From Streptomyces scabichelini (GTDB taxonomy: Bacteria > Actinomycetota > Actinomycetes > Streptomycetales > Streptomycetaceae), in the NCBI RefSeq assembly GCF_011045015.1, contig NZ_JAAKZY010000040.1, forward strand, positions 1 to 58,449: 58,449 nt of DNA, in the 5' to 3' direction. The position numbers and the translations under genes are program-made. Below, piece after piece: positions 24,870 to 32,660 of the stretch (its first letter is position 1; the number at the start of each line of letters is the position of its first letter). The notes below the pieces were generated by a model, which worked only from the letters and a program-made list of their open reading frames with translations, ran no database searches and was not told the DNA's origin.

Positions 24870-24924
24870 CCCAACCTCATGTCGAGGTGGGACAGGGCCG
24901 GATGCCGAGGTGGGACATGGCCGG
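24870..24924. promoter_or_regulatory. Candidate activator sites upstream of the alcohol dehydrogenase operon
   Basis: CCCAACCTC (24870-24878) and GAGGTGGGA (24884-24892) form an imperfect inverted repeat with 7 of 9 pairs. The segment beginning CGAGGTGGGACA (24883-24901) recurs 23 bp on (24906-24924). These may be binding sites for the adjacent Fis-type regulator. Confidence 0.4.
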
Positions 24925-24927
24925 GCG

Positions 24928-24967
24928 GCTCAGGCGGTGATCTGCAGGCTCAGGCGGTGATCTGCAG
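24928..24967. repeat. Perfect 20-bp tandem duplication covering the regulator stop codon
   Basis: The 20-bp unit 24928-24947 is repeated exactly at 24948-24967. On the coding (minus) strand each copy carries the codons for L-Q-I-T-A and the stop, so the gene's 3' end has been copied in tandem. It looks like a recent slippage event. Confidence 0.9.
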
Positions 24968-26620
24968 GGTGCGCATCCGGCTGTACAGCGTGGTGCGGCT
25001 GATGCCCAGCCGCTTCGCGGCGTGCAGTTTGTTGCCGCCGCACTCGCGCAGCGCGACGGCGATCGCGTCGTGCTCGGCCCGCTCCAGCGGCGTCATGCTG
25101 CGCCGGCGCGGGCTGACCTGGTACCCCTCGGGCAGGTCGCGGGGCGTGACGTCGCCCGCCGAGCGGCGTCCGGCGACCGTCCGTACGACCGTGTGCAGTT
25201 CGCGCAGGTTGCCGGGCCACGGGTGGCCTGCCAGCGCGGCCAGCGTGGCCGGCGTGAAGCGCAGCCGGTCGCCGGCGCCCAGGCCGTCCAGCATGGCCCG
25301 CACCAGGTTGGGCAGCTCCTCGGTACGGTCCCGCAGCCCAGGCAGCTCGATCTGCGCGGGGCAGTCGGCGGCGAGCGCGGCACACTGGCCGGAGAGCTCG
25401 GCGACGGGAGCTCCGGTCAGGGCGATCCACAGACCCGGCCGGTCCATGAGCCGCCGCATCCGGACGGCGCAGGCGTCGGGCAGTAGATGCACGTCCTCGA
25501 CGACCAGCAGGCCCGGGCCGCCGTCGCCCGCCCGCTCCAGGTCGGCGAGCCAGGCGGCTTCTCCGCGTACGGCCGCCTCCGAGGCGTCGAGGGTGACGAC
25601 ACGATCCCGGTCCCCGCCGACGAGTGAGCGCACCGTCGTCGTCCGTCCGGTGCCGGGCGCCCCGCCGACGTACACCGCCGTGCCCTGCACCAGCTCCGCG
25701 GGCCGTACGGCGGAAGTCCGGGCGGGGCCGCCACGGCGGACCGTGGCACCGGCCTGGTCGGGATCGCGGAACTCGAACAGCACACCGTCGGTCCCGGGGG
25801 CGACGGCCTGGTAGCGCACGGCCACGGTCCGCCCCGAGGACAGCTCGACCGAGGAGGCGAGGTGGGGCTCTGGGCAGCCCGCGGGGCCCCGGCGGCCGAG
25901 GCCGGACGCGAGTTCGCGCAGCCGGATGTGGTCGACGGGGTCGAGGAGATCCACGGCGGCGGGGCTGGCCAGCACCACCCCCTCGCCGAGTACCAGTACC
26001 GGCCGGTTCCGCCCGGCCGCCGCCACCTGGAAGGCCGCCAGCAGCCGCTGTTCGGCGCGGCGCGCGGTGCGCAGCAGCCGTTCCTCGATGTCGCGTGCGG
26101 CCCGCGCGACGAGCGGGGCGAGCAAGGGGGAGTCGTTGCCGGTGAGGCAGGTGATGTCGAGGACGCCCTCCAGCCGGCGGGTCACCGGGTGCGTGATCGG
26201 ATGCCCGTAACAGCTGAACCGTTTGAACGGCTCCAGATAATGCTCCTCGCCGTGCACCGCGACGCCGCGGCGCAGCTCGTGGGCCGTGGCGATCGAGTTC
26301 GTCCCGGTCGTCTCCTCCAGGAACACCCCGCCCGCCACCACGCCGAGCCCGGCCAGCCGATCGCGCAGCGACCGCGCCCCGACGGGCACGTCCACGATCC
26401 GCGACTCCCGGTCGGCGAGCAGCACACAGAAGCCCGCGTCGCCGAGCTGCTCGGCGAGCTCGGCGAGCACCGGCTCGGCGGCCGCCACAAGACGGCTGCG
26501 CCGGTCCACCGCGCTCGGTTCCACCCGGAGGTTCGGAGTCGCGGGGGTGAGTCCGCTCAGTTCGGAGCGCCACCAGGAGTGCGCGATCTCCGGACGCAGC
26601 GCGGTGTCAATGGGGTGCAT
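24950..26620 (-). CDS. AcoR-like GAF/AAA+/Fis regulator with degenerate ATPase domain
   Basis: 556 residues: GAF-type sensor region (about 50-195), a shortened AAA+ domain (about 305-480) and a Fis-type helix-turn-helix (about 513-552). Walker A is G-G-A-P-G-T-G-R-T-T (319-328), with Arg in place of the invariant Lys. Walker B is L-L-V-V-E-D (371-376). The GAFTGA loop that contacts sigma-54 is absent, which fits the lack of sigma-54 in Streptomyces. It retains W-P-G-N-L-R-E-L (468-475). It probably activates the adjacent dehydrogenase operon through sigma-70-type polymerase in response to an aromatic ligand. A ggagg box precedes the ATG, which overlaps the pcaD remnant by 14 bp, so it may be read from the cat operon. 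Confidence 0.83.
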   Translation of the reverse strand: MHPIDTALRPEIAHSWWRSELSGLTPATPNLRVEPSAVDRRSRLVAAAEPVLAELAEQLGDAGFCVLLADRESRIVDVPVGARSLRDRLAGLGVVAGGVFLEETTGTNSIATAHELRRGVAVHGEEHYLEPFKRFSCYGHPITHPVTRRLEGVLDITCLTGNDSPLLAPLVARAARDIEERLLRTARRAEQRLLAAFQVAAAGRNRPVLVLGEGVVLASPAAVDLLDPVDHIRLRELASGLGRRGPAGCPEPHLASSVELSSGRTVAVRYQAVAPGTDGVLFEFRDPDQAGATVRRGGPARTSAVRPAELVQGTAVYVGGAPGTGRTTTVRSLVGGDRDRVVTLDASEAAVRGEAAWLADLERAGDGGPGLLVVEDVHLLPDACAVRMRRLMDRPGLWIALTGAPVAELSGQCAALAADCPAQIELPGLRDRTEELPNLVRAMLDGLGAGDRLRFTPATLAALAGHPWPGNLRELHTVVRTVAGRRSAGDVTPRDLPEGYQVSPRRRSMTPLERAEHDAIAVALRECGGNKLHAAKRLGISRTTLYSRMRTLQITA

Positions 26621-26857
26621 GGCGGACCTCCGGCAGATGGGCGGTGAGTGCGGTCCGCAGGGACTGCGGCTGTTCCACGGCGAGATGACCGCAGGCGATG
26701 ACCTTCAGTACGGCGTCCGGGATGCCCTCGGCCGGCTCCCGGGGGTGCTCCACCGGCGTGGCCACGTCGTGGGCGCCCCCGACGACGAGCGTGGGGGCGG
26801 CGATCCCGGCCGGGCCGGGCCGCAGGTCGTATACGGCGACCGCGTCGCCGCAGTGCG
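26607..26857 (-). pseudogene. pcaD: 3' remnant of beta-ketoadipate enol-lactone hydrolase
   Basis: Only the C-terminal part of an enol-lactonase survives: I-A-A-P-T-L-V-V-G-G-A-H-D near 26780 and the catalytic-His region V-I-A-C-G-H-L-A near 26690. It is joined at about 26857 to the body of a CoA-transferase remnant, with no start or catalytic Ser of its own. The frame stays open to its stop at 26607, within the regulator's first codons. The exact junction is an estimate. The intact function must be encoded elsewhere if catechol is fully degraded. Confidence 0.75.
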
Positions 26858-27288
26858 GGAGGACTTGTTGAACGCCAGGTTGCCGTGCCGGTCGCCCTTG
26901 GCCGCCCGCATGAGCGCGAAGTCGGTGCGGGTGCTGCGCTCCAGCACGTACTGCACCCCGTCGAACTCCCGCGCCTCCTTCGGCGGCGAGGCCGGCGCGC
27001 CCCCGCCGGAGCCGGCGTAGCGCCACGGCAGCCTGCCCTCGGCGACCTGCGTGCCCACCCCGGCCGGCGGGTAGCAGGCCGGGATCCCCGCCCCGCCGGC
27101 GCGCAGCCGTTCGGCGAGCGTGCCCTGCGGGATCAGCTCCACCTCCAGTTCGCCGGCCAGGCACTGCCGGGCGAACTCCTTGTTCGCGCCGATGCAGGAG
27201 CCGGTCACCCGGGCGATCCGCTCCGCGGCCGGCGGCACCGCAAGGCCCCCTCCATCGCCCCGCGGTTGTCGGCGACCACCTTGTCCAT
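26858..27288 (-). pseudogene. pcaI: Broken 3-oxoadipate CoA-transferase alpha subunit
   Basis: It begins with M-D-K-V-V-A-D at 27288, overlapping the catC stop as TGATG, as expected for a former operon gene. After about 15 codons the frame is lost and roughly 50 residues are missing. A second frame then carries the family body: I-G-A-N-K-E-F-A-R-Q-C-L, L-I-P-Q-G-T-L-A-E-R-L-R, P-A-G-V-G-T-Q-V-A-E-G and G-D-R-H-G-N-L-A-F-N-K-S. It stops near 26858, where pcaD sequence takes over. The Cys and Pro in G-I-P-A-C-Y-P-P are also off-consensus. Confidence 0.8.
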
Positions 27289-27572
27289 CACTCGGCCGCC
27301 AGATCCGAGGGATGCCGGGCCAGCGGGGTGACCTCGATCCTCATGTAGGGGAACAGGGGCAGGTCCCACAGGATGCGGTGCAGCGCCTCGTTGTCGGCGA
27401 CGTCGAAGACGCTGATGTTGGCGTGCTGACCGACGCACCGCCAGATGTGCACCCACTCACCGGACTTCTGGAGCTCCTGGCAGTAGGCCTTCTCGCGGGC
27501 CAGCAGGTCCGCGCGAACCCCGGGATCGAGGTCGCGCGGAATCTCGACGTCCATCCGTACCGCGAACAGCAC
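27288..27572 (-). CDS. catC: Muconolactone delta-isomerase
   Basis: 94 residues, the usual length for this small ferredoxin-fold enzyme. Motifs M-D-V-E-I-P, W-R-C-V-G-Q-H-A-N-I-S-V-F-D and L-P-L-F-P-Y-M are family hallmarks. It converts muconolactone to beta-ketoadipate enol-lactone. It starts 6 bp after the catechol dioxygenase stop, so it is translationally linked, and its own stop overlaps the pcaI remnant start. Confidence 0.92.
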   Translation of the reverse strand: MLFAVRMDVEIPRDLDPGVRADLLAREKAYCQELQKSGEWVHIWRCVGQHANISVFDVADNEALHRILWDLPLFPYMRIEVTPLARHPSDLAAE

Positions 27573-27578
27573 CGTGCA

Positions 27579-28433
27579 TCACGCCTTGTCGAGGACGAAG
27601 TCGTAGGTGACTTCACGGCCGGAGCCGTCCGCGACGGGGGCCGGGTCCAGGATGAGCTCGGGCTTGACGGCGGAGGCGATGTCGTCGGAGACGTGGCTGC
27701 CGCCCTTGAAGTACAGCTGGGTGGTGATGAGCTGGTGCCCCGGGGCCGACACCTTCAGGTGGAGGTGGGCGGGGCGCCACGCGTGCCAGCCCGCGGCGGC
27801 GATGAGCTTGCCGCAGGAGCCGTCCGTCGGGATCTGGTACGGCGCCGGCTCCATGGTGTGGATCTTGAAGTGGCCCTGCTCGTCGGCGGTGACGGTGCCG
27901 CGCAGGTTCCACTCGGGCAGGTCGGGGGCGAACTGCGAGTAGAAGCCGTCGGCGTCGGCGTGCCAGATCTCCACGGTGGCGCCGGGCAGCGGCGTGCCGT
28001 CCACGCCGGTCACCTGCCCCTGGAAGAGCAGCGGGGTGCCCGCCTCACCCTCGCGCATGGGCAGGGTCGCCTCGGCGGGCAGCCGGGGCGCGTCGGGGAT
28101 GTAGTACGGGCCTTCGATGGTGCCCTTGCTGCCCTGCCGGTTCTCGCCCGCGACCTCTTCGACGACGTGCTCGAGCCAGACGTCGAGGAACAGCGGCCAC
28201 TCGCCGTCCTCGCCGACCTGGATGAGCCAGGACTTCAGCACGTCGTACTCGGCGTACGTGACTTTGTGGCGGCGGATGATGTCGTGGGCGGCGGCGAGGA
28301 GTTCGGAGACCAGCGTGTCGACGCGCTTCGCGTCGACGTCGACCGCGTCCGTGCGCTGCTTGCTGCGGAACTGCTCGGTGGCGGCGGCTCCGGACGCGGC
28401 TGCGGTGGCCTGCTCGGTGATGATGTCGGTCAT
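27579..28433 (-). CDS. catA: Catechol 1,2-dioxygenase
   Basis: 284 residues with an N-terminal helical dimerisation region and the intradiol catalytic domain. Fe(III) ligands are Tyr165, Tyr199, His223 and His225 (H-L-H-L-K-V), at the spacing known for CatA. The start at 28433 is set by the M-T-D-I-I-T opening; the frame is open far upstream only by chance. The ribosome site (ggga) is weak. It cleaves catechol to cis,cis-muconate. It sits between catB and catC in the catR-B-A-C operon, after a 13-bp repeat array. Confidence 0.95.
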   Translation of the reverse strand: MTDIITEQATAAASGAAATEQFRSKQRTDAVDVDAKRVDTLVSELLAAAHDIIRRHKVTYAEYDVLKSWLIQVGEDGEWPLFLDVWLEHVVEEVAGENRQGSKGTIEGPYYIPDAPRLPAEATLPMREGEAGTPLLFQGQVTGVDGTPLPGATVEIWHADADGFYSQFAPDLPEWNLRGTVTADEQGHFKIHTMEPAPYQIPTDGSCGKLIAAAGWHAWRPAHLHLKVSAPGHQLITTQLYFKGGSHVSDDIASAVKPELILDPAPVADGSGREVTYDFVLDKA

Positions 28434-28456
28434 GATCGTCCCGTCTGTGCGAAATT

Positions 28457-28508
28457 CTCGGTGAAATGTCTCGGTGAAATGTCTCGGTGAAATGTCGCTG
28501 TGAAATGT
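28457..28508. repeat. Four tandem 13-bp repeats between catB and catA
   Basis: Unit ctcggtgaaatgt is perfect at 28457-28469, 28470-28482 and 28483-28495, with a diverged copy at 28496-28508. It starts 8 bp after the catB stop in the direction of transcription and fills most of the 83-bp gap before catA. Its AT content is above the surroundings, so it may keep the intergenic mRNA unstructured or change catA expression by copy number. Confidence 0.9.
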
Positions 28509-28516
28509 CGAAGGGC

Positions 28517-29620
28517 TCAGCGGTCCCGGCGGTAACGCGCCAGCTTGTCGGGGTCGATGTCGATGCCGAGTCCGGCGCCCTCGCGGATGCGCAGGCTGCC
28601 GTTCTCGATGGTCAGCGGCTCGGTGAGGAGGTCGTCGGACATGTCGAGGAAGTTGGACAGCTCGCCGGCCTGTCGCGCCGTGGAGCGGTGCGCGGCTCCG
28701 AAGGCGACCGAGCACAACGTGCCGATCTGACCGTCGATCTGATTGCCCATCACCACCTCCACACCGAGCCCCTCGCACTCGTGCAGCACGCGCTGGGATG
28801 CGGTGAAGCCGGTACGGGCCGTCTTGATGCTGATGGCGGTGGCGGAGCCGCCGAGGAGTTCGCGGGTCACCTCGCCGGTGCGGGTGGCGCTCTCGTCGGC
28901 GATGAAGGGCACCGGGCTCCGCGCCACCAGCCAGCGGCGGCCCAGGACGTCGTCGGCGGGGCAGAGTTCCTCGGCGAACGTCAGCCCGAGGTCGGCCATC
29001 TCGCGCAGGGCGCGCGCCGAGTCGGACGCCGTCCAGCCGCGGTTGCCGTCGATGTACAGCTCGATGTCCGGGCCGAGGGCTTCGCGCAGTGCACGGCAGG
29101 CGGCGACGTCGTCGGTGTAGGGCTGCCGGCCGACCTTCACCTTGAAGGTGGTGACGCCGTAGGTGTCCCGGATCCGCTCGGCCTCCGCCACCATCTCCTC
29201 GGCCGGTGCGAAGCCCACCATGTGGCTCACCCGCATGCGGTCGGTGTAGCCGCCGAGCAGTCCGGACACCGGCATCCCGGCGGCCTGTCCGAGGATGTCC
29301 CACAGGGCCATGTCGATCGCCGCCTTGGCGGTCGGATTGCCCACGGTCCGCTCCAGACGGGCGTGCACCGCCTCCCGCTCCAGCGCGGTGAGACCCAGGA
29401 GCTGCGGGGCGAAGATCCCGTCGATCACCGCGATGATCGACTCCTGGGTCTCGCCGTAGGTGTACGGCCGCGGCGGCGCCTCGGCGGTCCCCGTCAGCCC
29501 CTCGTCCGTGTGGACCCGGACCAGGACGTGGTCGGCGGTGTGCACCTCACCGCTCGCGAATTTCAGCGTTTTCGCATAGGGAATGGCAAAGGGAATTGCC
29601 TCCACCTGGACGATTTTCAT
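28517..29620 (-). CDS. catB: Muconate cycloisomerase
   Basis: 367 residues of the enolase superfamily. The KxK motif is Lys160/Lys162 (F-K-V-K-V-G), metal ligands are Asp191, Glu217 and Asp242, and the opposite-face Lys266 lies in I-S-I-K-T-A. It converts cis,cis-muconate to muconolactone. ATGA overlap with catR upstream. The chain is close in length to bacterial CatB; other enolase-superfamily roles are unlikely given catA and catC next to it. Confidence 0.92.
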   Translation of the reverse strand: MKIVQVEAIPFAIPYAKTLKFASGEVHTADHVLVRVHTDEGLTGTAEAPPRPYTYGETQESIIAVIDGIFAPQLLGLTALEREAVHARLERTVGNPTAKAAIDMALWDILGQAAGMPVSGLLGGYTDRMRVSHMVGFAPAEEMVAEAERIRDTYGVTTFKVKVGRQPYTDDVAACRALREALGPDIELYIDGNRGWTASDSARALREMADLGLTFAEELCPADDVLGRRWLVARSPVPFIADESATRTGEVTRELLGGSATAISIKTARTGFTASQRVLHECEGLGVEVVMGNQIDGQIGTLCSVAFGAAHRSTARQAGELSNFLDMSDDLLTEPLTIENGSLRIREGAGLGIDIDPDKLARYRRDR

Positions 29621-30516
29621 GCCACTCCCTGGAGAAACACGTCATTTTGTTCCAGTACATCGAGGAGGTTCCGCACCAGCGGCGAGTCGTCGTCCGCGCG
29701 CCACGCCAGGACCAGCGGGACGGACAGCGCGTCCTCGATGTCCTTGCACCGGACGCCCTCGCGGGGCGCGGAGCGGATCGAGTCGGGCAGGACGGCGACA
29801 CCGAGCCCGGCGGCGACCAGGGCCAGGGCGGCCGAGGTCTCGGTGACCTCGTAGGCGCAGTGCGGGTAGAAGCCGGAGGCGAGGCAGCTGCGCACGACGG
29901 CGTCGTTGACGACGGAGCCGAGTGTGGCGCCGTACATGATGAAGTCCTCGTGCCGCAGCTGCTCGACACGGACGGTGTCGGCCTCGGCGAGCCAGTGCTC
30001 CTCGGGCACGGCGGCGACCAACGGCTCGTCGGCGAGCGGGCGGTGGGCGATGCCCTCCTGGCGGATCGGCGGGCGCAGCACACCGACGTCGAGGCGCCGC
30101 TCGGTCAGCCCCAGCTCCTGGGCGGGTGTGAGCATCTCGGTGTGCACCTCCATCATCACGTGCGGCATCTCGCGTTTGAGCAGCCGGGCGAGGGCCGGTA
30201 GCTGCCGGTACGAGGCGGAGCCCGTCAGGCCGACCCTGAGCACGCCCTCCACCCCCGAGGTGAAGCGCGCGATCCGGGCCACCGCCTCGTCGACGGCCTT
30301 GAGGATGCGCTCCACATCGGTGCGGAACACCTCGCCCGCGCCGGTCAGGGTGACCTGCCGGGTGGTGCGGGTGAACAGCTCCACGCCCAGATCCGTCTCC
30401 AGGCGGCGGATCGCCTGGGAGAGCGGCGGCTGGGCCATGTGCAGGGCCTGCGCGGCCTTCCCGAAATGCCGCGTCTCGGCGACCGCCAGGAAATACCGCA
30501 GGTGTCTGAGTTCCAT
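29617..30516 (-). CDS. catR: LysR-family regulator of the catechol operon
   Basis: 299 residues from the ATG at 30516. N-terminal LysR helix-turn-helix (M-E-L-R-H-L-R-Y-F opening, residues 1-60) and a CatR/BenM-like effector domain. The frame is open further upstream but the canonical LysR opening fixes the start. Unusually for this family, it is co-directional and overlaps catB by 4 bp rather than being divergent from it, though it is divergent from benA. cis,cis-Muconate is the expected co-inducer by family analogy. Confidence 0.87.
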   Translation of the reverse strand: MELRHLRYFLAVAETRHFGKAAQALHMAQPPLSQAIRRLETDLGVELFTRTTRQVTLTGAGEVFRTDVERILKAVDEAVARIARFTSGVEGVLRVGLTGSASYRQLPALARLLKREMPHVMMEVHTEMLTPAQELGLTERRLDVGVLRPPIRQEGIAHRPLADEPLVAAVPEEHWLAEADTVRVEQLRHEDFIMYGATLGSVVNDAVVRSCLASGFYPHCAYEVTETSAALALVAAGLGVAVLPDSIRSAPREGVRCKDIEDALSVPLVLAWRADDDSPLVRNLLDVLEQNDVFLQGVA

Positions 30517-30612
30517 CGGGCCGCCCCATTCCTCGTCTTCTCGTCGCGGGGCCCTCGAATGCGCTTCAGCGTAAGGAGCGAACCCCATACCCCACAAATA
30601 TCTGGTTGGAGC

Positions 30613-30671
30613 GTATTGAGACGGACGCGATATCAATACCCCCCTGGGTCAACCCTGGGGAAATGTCTGGG
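30613..30671. promoter_or_regulatory. cat/ben divergent control region: LysR-type palindrome and phased CTGGG repeats
   Basis: GTATTGA (30613-30619) and TCAATAC (30633-30639) are perfect arms with a 13-bp spacer, a LysR-type site. Next to it, CTGGG occurs at 30644, 30655 and 30667, about one helical turn apart, which suits an activator binding one DNA face. The two elements may serve CatR and BenR. Confidence 0.55.
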
Positions 30672-30766
30672 GCCGACTCTTCACCCCGCTGTCATGGTGC
30701 TGAAAAGCAATGGCAACGAGTCGCCGACCAGGTCGGAGGGCTCGGTCGAGGCGAAGGGACGAGAAC

Positions 30767-32122
30767 ATGGCCGAGGACTTCAGCCGTGCGCGGACCATCC
30801 TCGAAGACGCCCTCGTGGAGGATCCGGACAACGGTGTGTACCGGGTCCGGCGCAGTGTCTTCACGGACGAGGAGCTCTTCGAGCTGGAGATGAAGCACAT
30901 CTTCGAGGGGAACTGGCTCTATCTCGCGCACGAGAGCCAGATCCCGGAGGTCGGCGACTACTTCACGACGTACATCGGCCGCCAGCCCGTCGTCATCTCC
31001 CGCGACAAGCAAGGGGAGCTGCACTGCCTGATCAACGCGTGCAGCCACCGCGGCGCGATGCTCTGCCGCCGCAAGACCGACAACCGCACCACCTTCACCT
31101 GCCCGTTCCACGGCTGGACCTTCAACAACAGCGGCAAGCTGCTGAAGGTGAAGGACCCGCGCGAGGCCGGCTACCCGGAGCAGTTCAACACCGACGGCTC
31201 GCACGACCTGAAGAAGGTCGCCCGCTTCGAGTCCTACCGCGGGTTCCTGTTCGCCAGCCTGAACCCGGACGTCAAGCCGCTGCGCGAGCACCTGGGTGAC
31301 GCGGCCGTCGTCATCGACATGGTCGTCGACCAGTCCCCGGACGGCCTGGAGGTACTGCGCGGCTCCTCGACGTACCACTACGACGGCAACTGGAAGCTGC
31401 AGGCCGAGAACGGCGCCGACGGCTACCACGTCTCCGCCACCCACTGGAACTACGCGGCCACCCAGGCCCGCCGCACCTCGGGCGAGTCGAAGAACGACAC
31501 GAAGACGATGGACGCGGGCGGCTGGTCCAAGCAGAAGGGCGGCTTCTACTCCTTCGACCACGGCCATCTGCTGCTGTGGACCAAGTGGCTCGACCCCACC
31601 AACCGGCCGCTGTACGAGAAGCGCGACGAACTGGCCGCCGAGTTCGGGGCGGAGAAGGCCGACTGGATGATCGGCGTCTCCCGCAATCTGTGCCTGTACC
31701 CGAACGTCTACCTGATGGACCAGTTCAGCTCGCAGATACGGCACTTCCGGCCCATCTCCGTGGACAAGACCGAGGTCACCATCTACTGCATCGCCCCCAA
31801 GGGCGAGCCCGCCGAGGCCCGCGCCCGCCGGATCCGGCAGTACGAGGACTTCTTCAACGCCACCGGTATGGCCACCCCGGACGACCTGGAGGAGTTCCGC
31901 TCCTGCCAGAAGACGTACCAGGCCGAGTCCATGCCCTGGAACGACCTCAGCCGCGGCGCCGTGCACCAGATCGACGGCCCCGACGAGGACGCCAAGAAGA
32001 TCGGCATCGACCCGATCGCCAGCGGCGTGCGCACCGAGGACGAGGGCCTCTACCCCGTCCAGCACGGCTACTGGCTCGACACCCTGCGGCGGGCCCTGGA
32101 CGACCTGGAGGCGGCGAAGTGA
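30767..32122 (+). CDS. benA: Benzoate 1,2-dioxygenase large (alpha) subunit
   Basis: 451 residues from the ATG at 30767. Rieske cluster: Cys92-x-His94 and Cys112-x2-His115. Mononuclear iron: His221 and His226, with bridging Asp218 (A-D-G-Y-H-V-S-A-T-H). The sequence is of the benzoate/toluate class. With the beta subunit and the reductase it forms the cis-1,2-diol carboxylate from benzoate. It overlaps benB as GTGA. Confidence 0.94.
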   Translation: MAEDFSRARTILEDALVEDPDNGVYRVRRSVFTDEELFELEMKHIFEGNWLYLAHESQIPEVGDYFTTYIGRQPVVISRDKQGELHCLINACSHRGAMLCRRKTDNRTTFTCPFHGWTFNNSGKLLKVKDPREAGYPEQFNTDGSHDLKKVARFESYRGFLFASLNPDVKPLREHLGDAAVVIDMVVDQSPDGLEVLRGSSTYHYDGNWKLQAENGADGYHVSATHWNYAATQARRTSGESKNDTKTMDAGGWSKQKGGFYSFDHGHLLLWTKWLDPTNRPLYEKRDELAAEFGAEKADWMIGVSRNLCLYPNVYLMDQFSSQIRHFRPISVDKTEVTIYCIAPKGEPAEARARRIRQYEDFFNATGMATPDDLEEFRSCQKTYQAESMPWNDLSRGAVHQIDGPDEDAKKIGIDPIASGVRTEDEGLYPVQHGYWLDTLRRALDDLEAAK

Positions 32123-32625
32123 CCACGGCAATCGATGAGTTGACGCTGGAGGGCATCCGGCAGTTCCTCTACCGCGAGGCCCGCCACCTCGACGACCGAG
32201 AGTTCGAGAAGTGGCTGGAGTGCTACCACCCCGACGCCGAGTTCTGGATGCCGGCCTGGGCGGACGACGACGAACTCACCCGCGACCCGCAGCGCGAGAT
32301 CTCCCTGGTCTACTACCCGAGCCGGGCCGGCCTGGAGGACCGCGTCTTCCGCATCCGCACCGACCGCTCCAGCGCGACCAGCCTGCCCGAACCGCGCACC
32401 GGCCACAACATCACCAACGTCGAGATCACCGGCCGCGACGGCGACACGGTGCACGTGCGCTTCAACTGGTTCACGCTCTACTACCGCTACCAGACCGTCG
32501 ACACGTACTTCGGCACGTCGTACTACACCCTCGACCTGACCGGGCCCGAGCCGCTCATCACGCGCAAGAAGGTCGTCCTGAAGAACGACTACGTGCACCA
32601 CGTCGTCGACATCTACCACGTCTGA
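32119..32625 (+). CDS. benB: Benzoate 1,2-dioxygenase small (beta) subunit
   Basis: 168 residues starting at the GTG at 32119, which overlaps the benA stop. NTF2-like cone fold of dioxygenase beta subunits; F-L-Y-R-E-A-R-H-L-D-D-R-E-F and W-M-P-A-W are typical. It is structural in the alpha3-beta3 hexamer. Its last codons and stop are duplicated in tandem just downstream. Confidence 0.92.
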   Translation: MTTAIDELTLEGIRQFLYREARHLDDREFEKWLECYHPDAEFWMPAWADDDELTRDPQREISLVYYPSRAGLEDRVFRIRTDRSSATSLPEPRTGHNITNVEITGRDGDTVHVRFNWFTLYYRYQTVDTYFGTSYYTLDLTGPEPLITRKKVVLKNDYVHHVVDIYHV

Positions 32626-32660
32626 CATCCCTGGAATCTCACGTCTGACATCCCTGAAAT
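32617..32660. repeat. Tandem duplication of the benB 3' end
   Basis: The 21-bp segment 32617-32637 (beginning CACGTCTGACATCC) recurs at 32640-32660 with one mismatch. Each copy carries the H-V-stop codons of benB. The benC ATG begins in the final bases of the second copy, so the duplication sets the benB-benC spacing. Confidence 0.9.

Noticed and set aside
24765..24949. Sigma-54 (-24/-12) promoter for the alcohol dehydrogenase operon
   Set aside because: No GG-N10-GC element in the right place, Streptomyces lacks sigma-54, and the regulator lacks GAFTGA.
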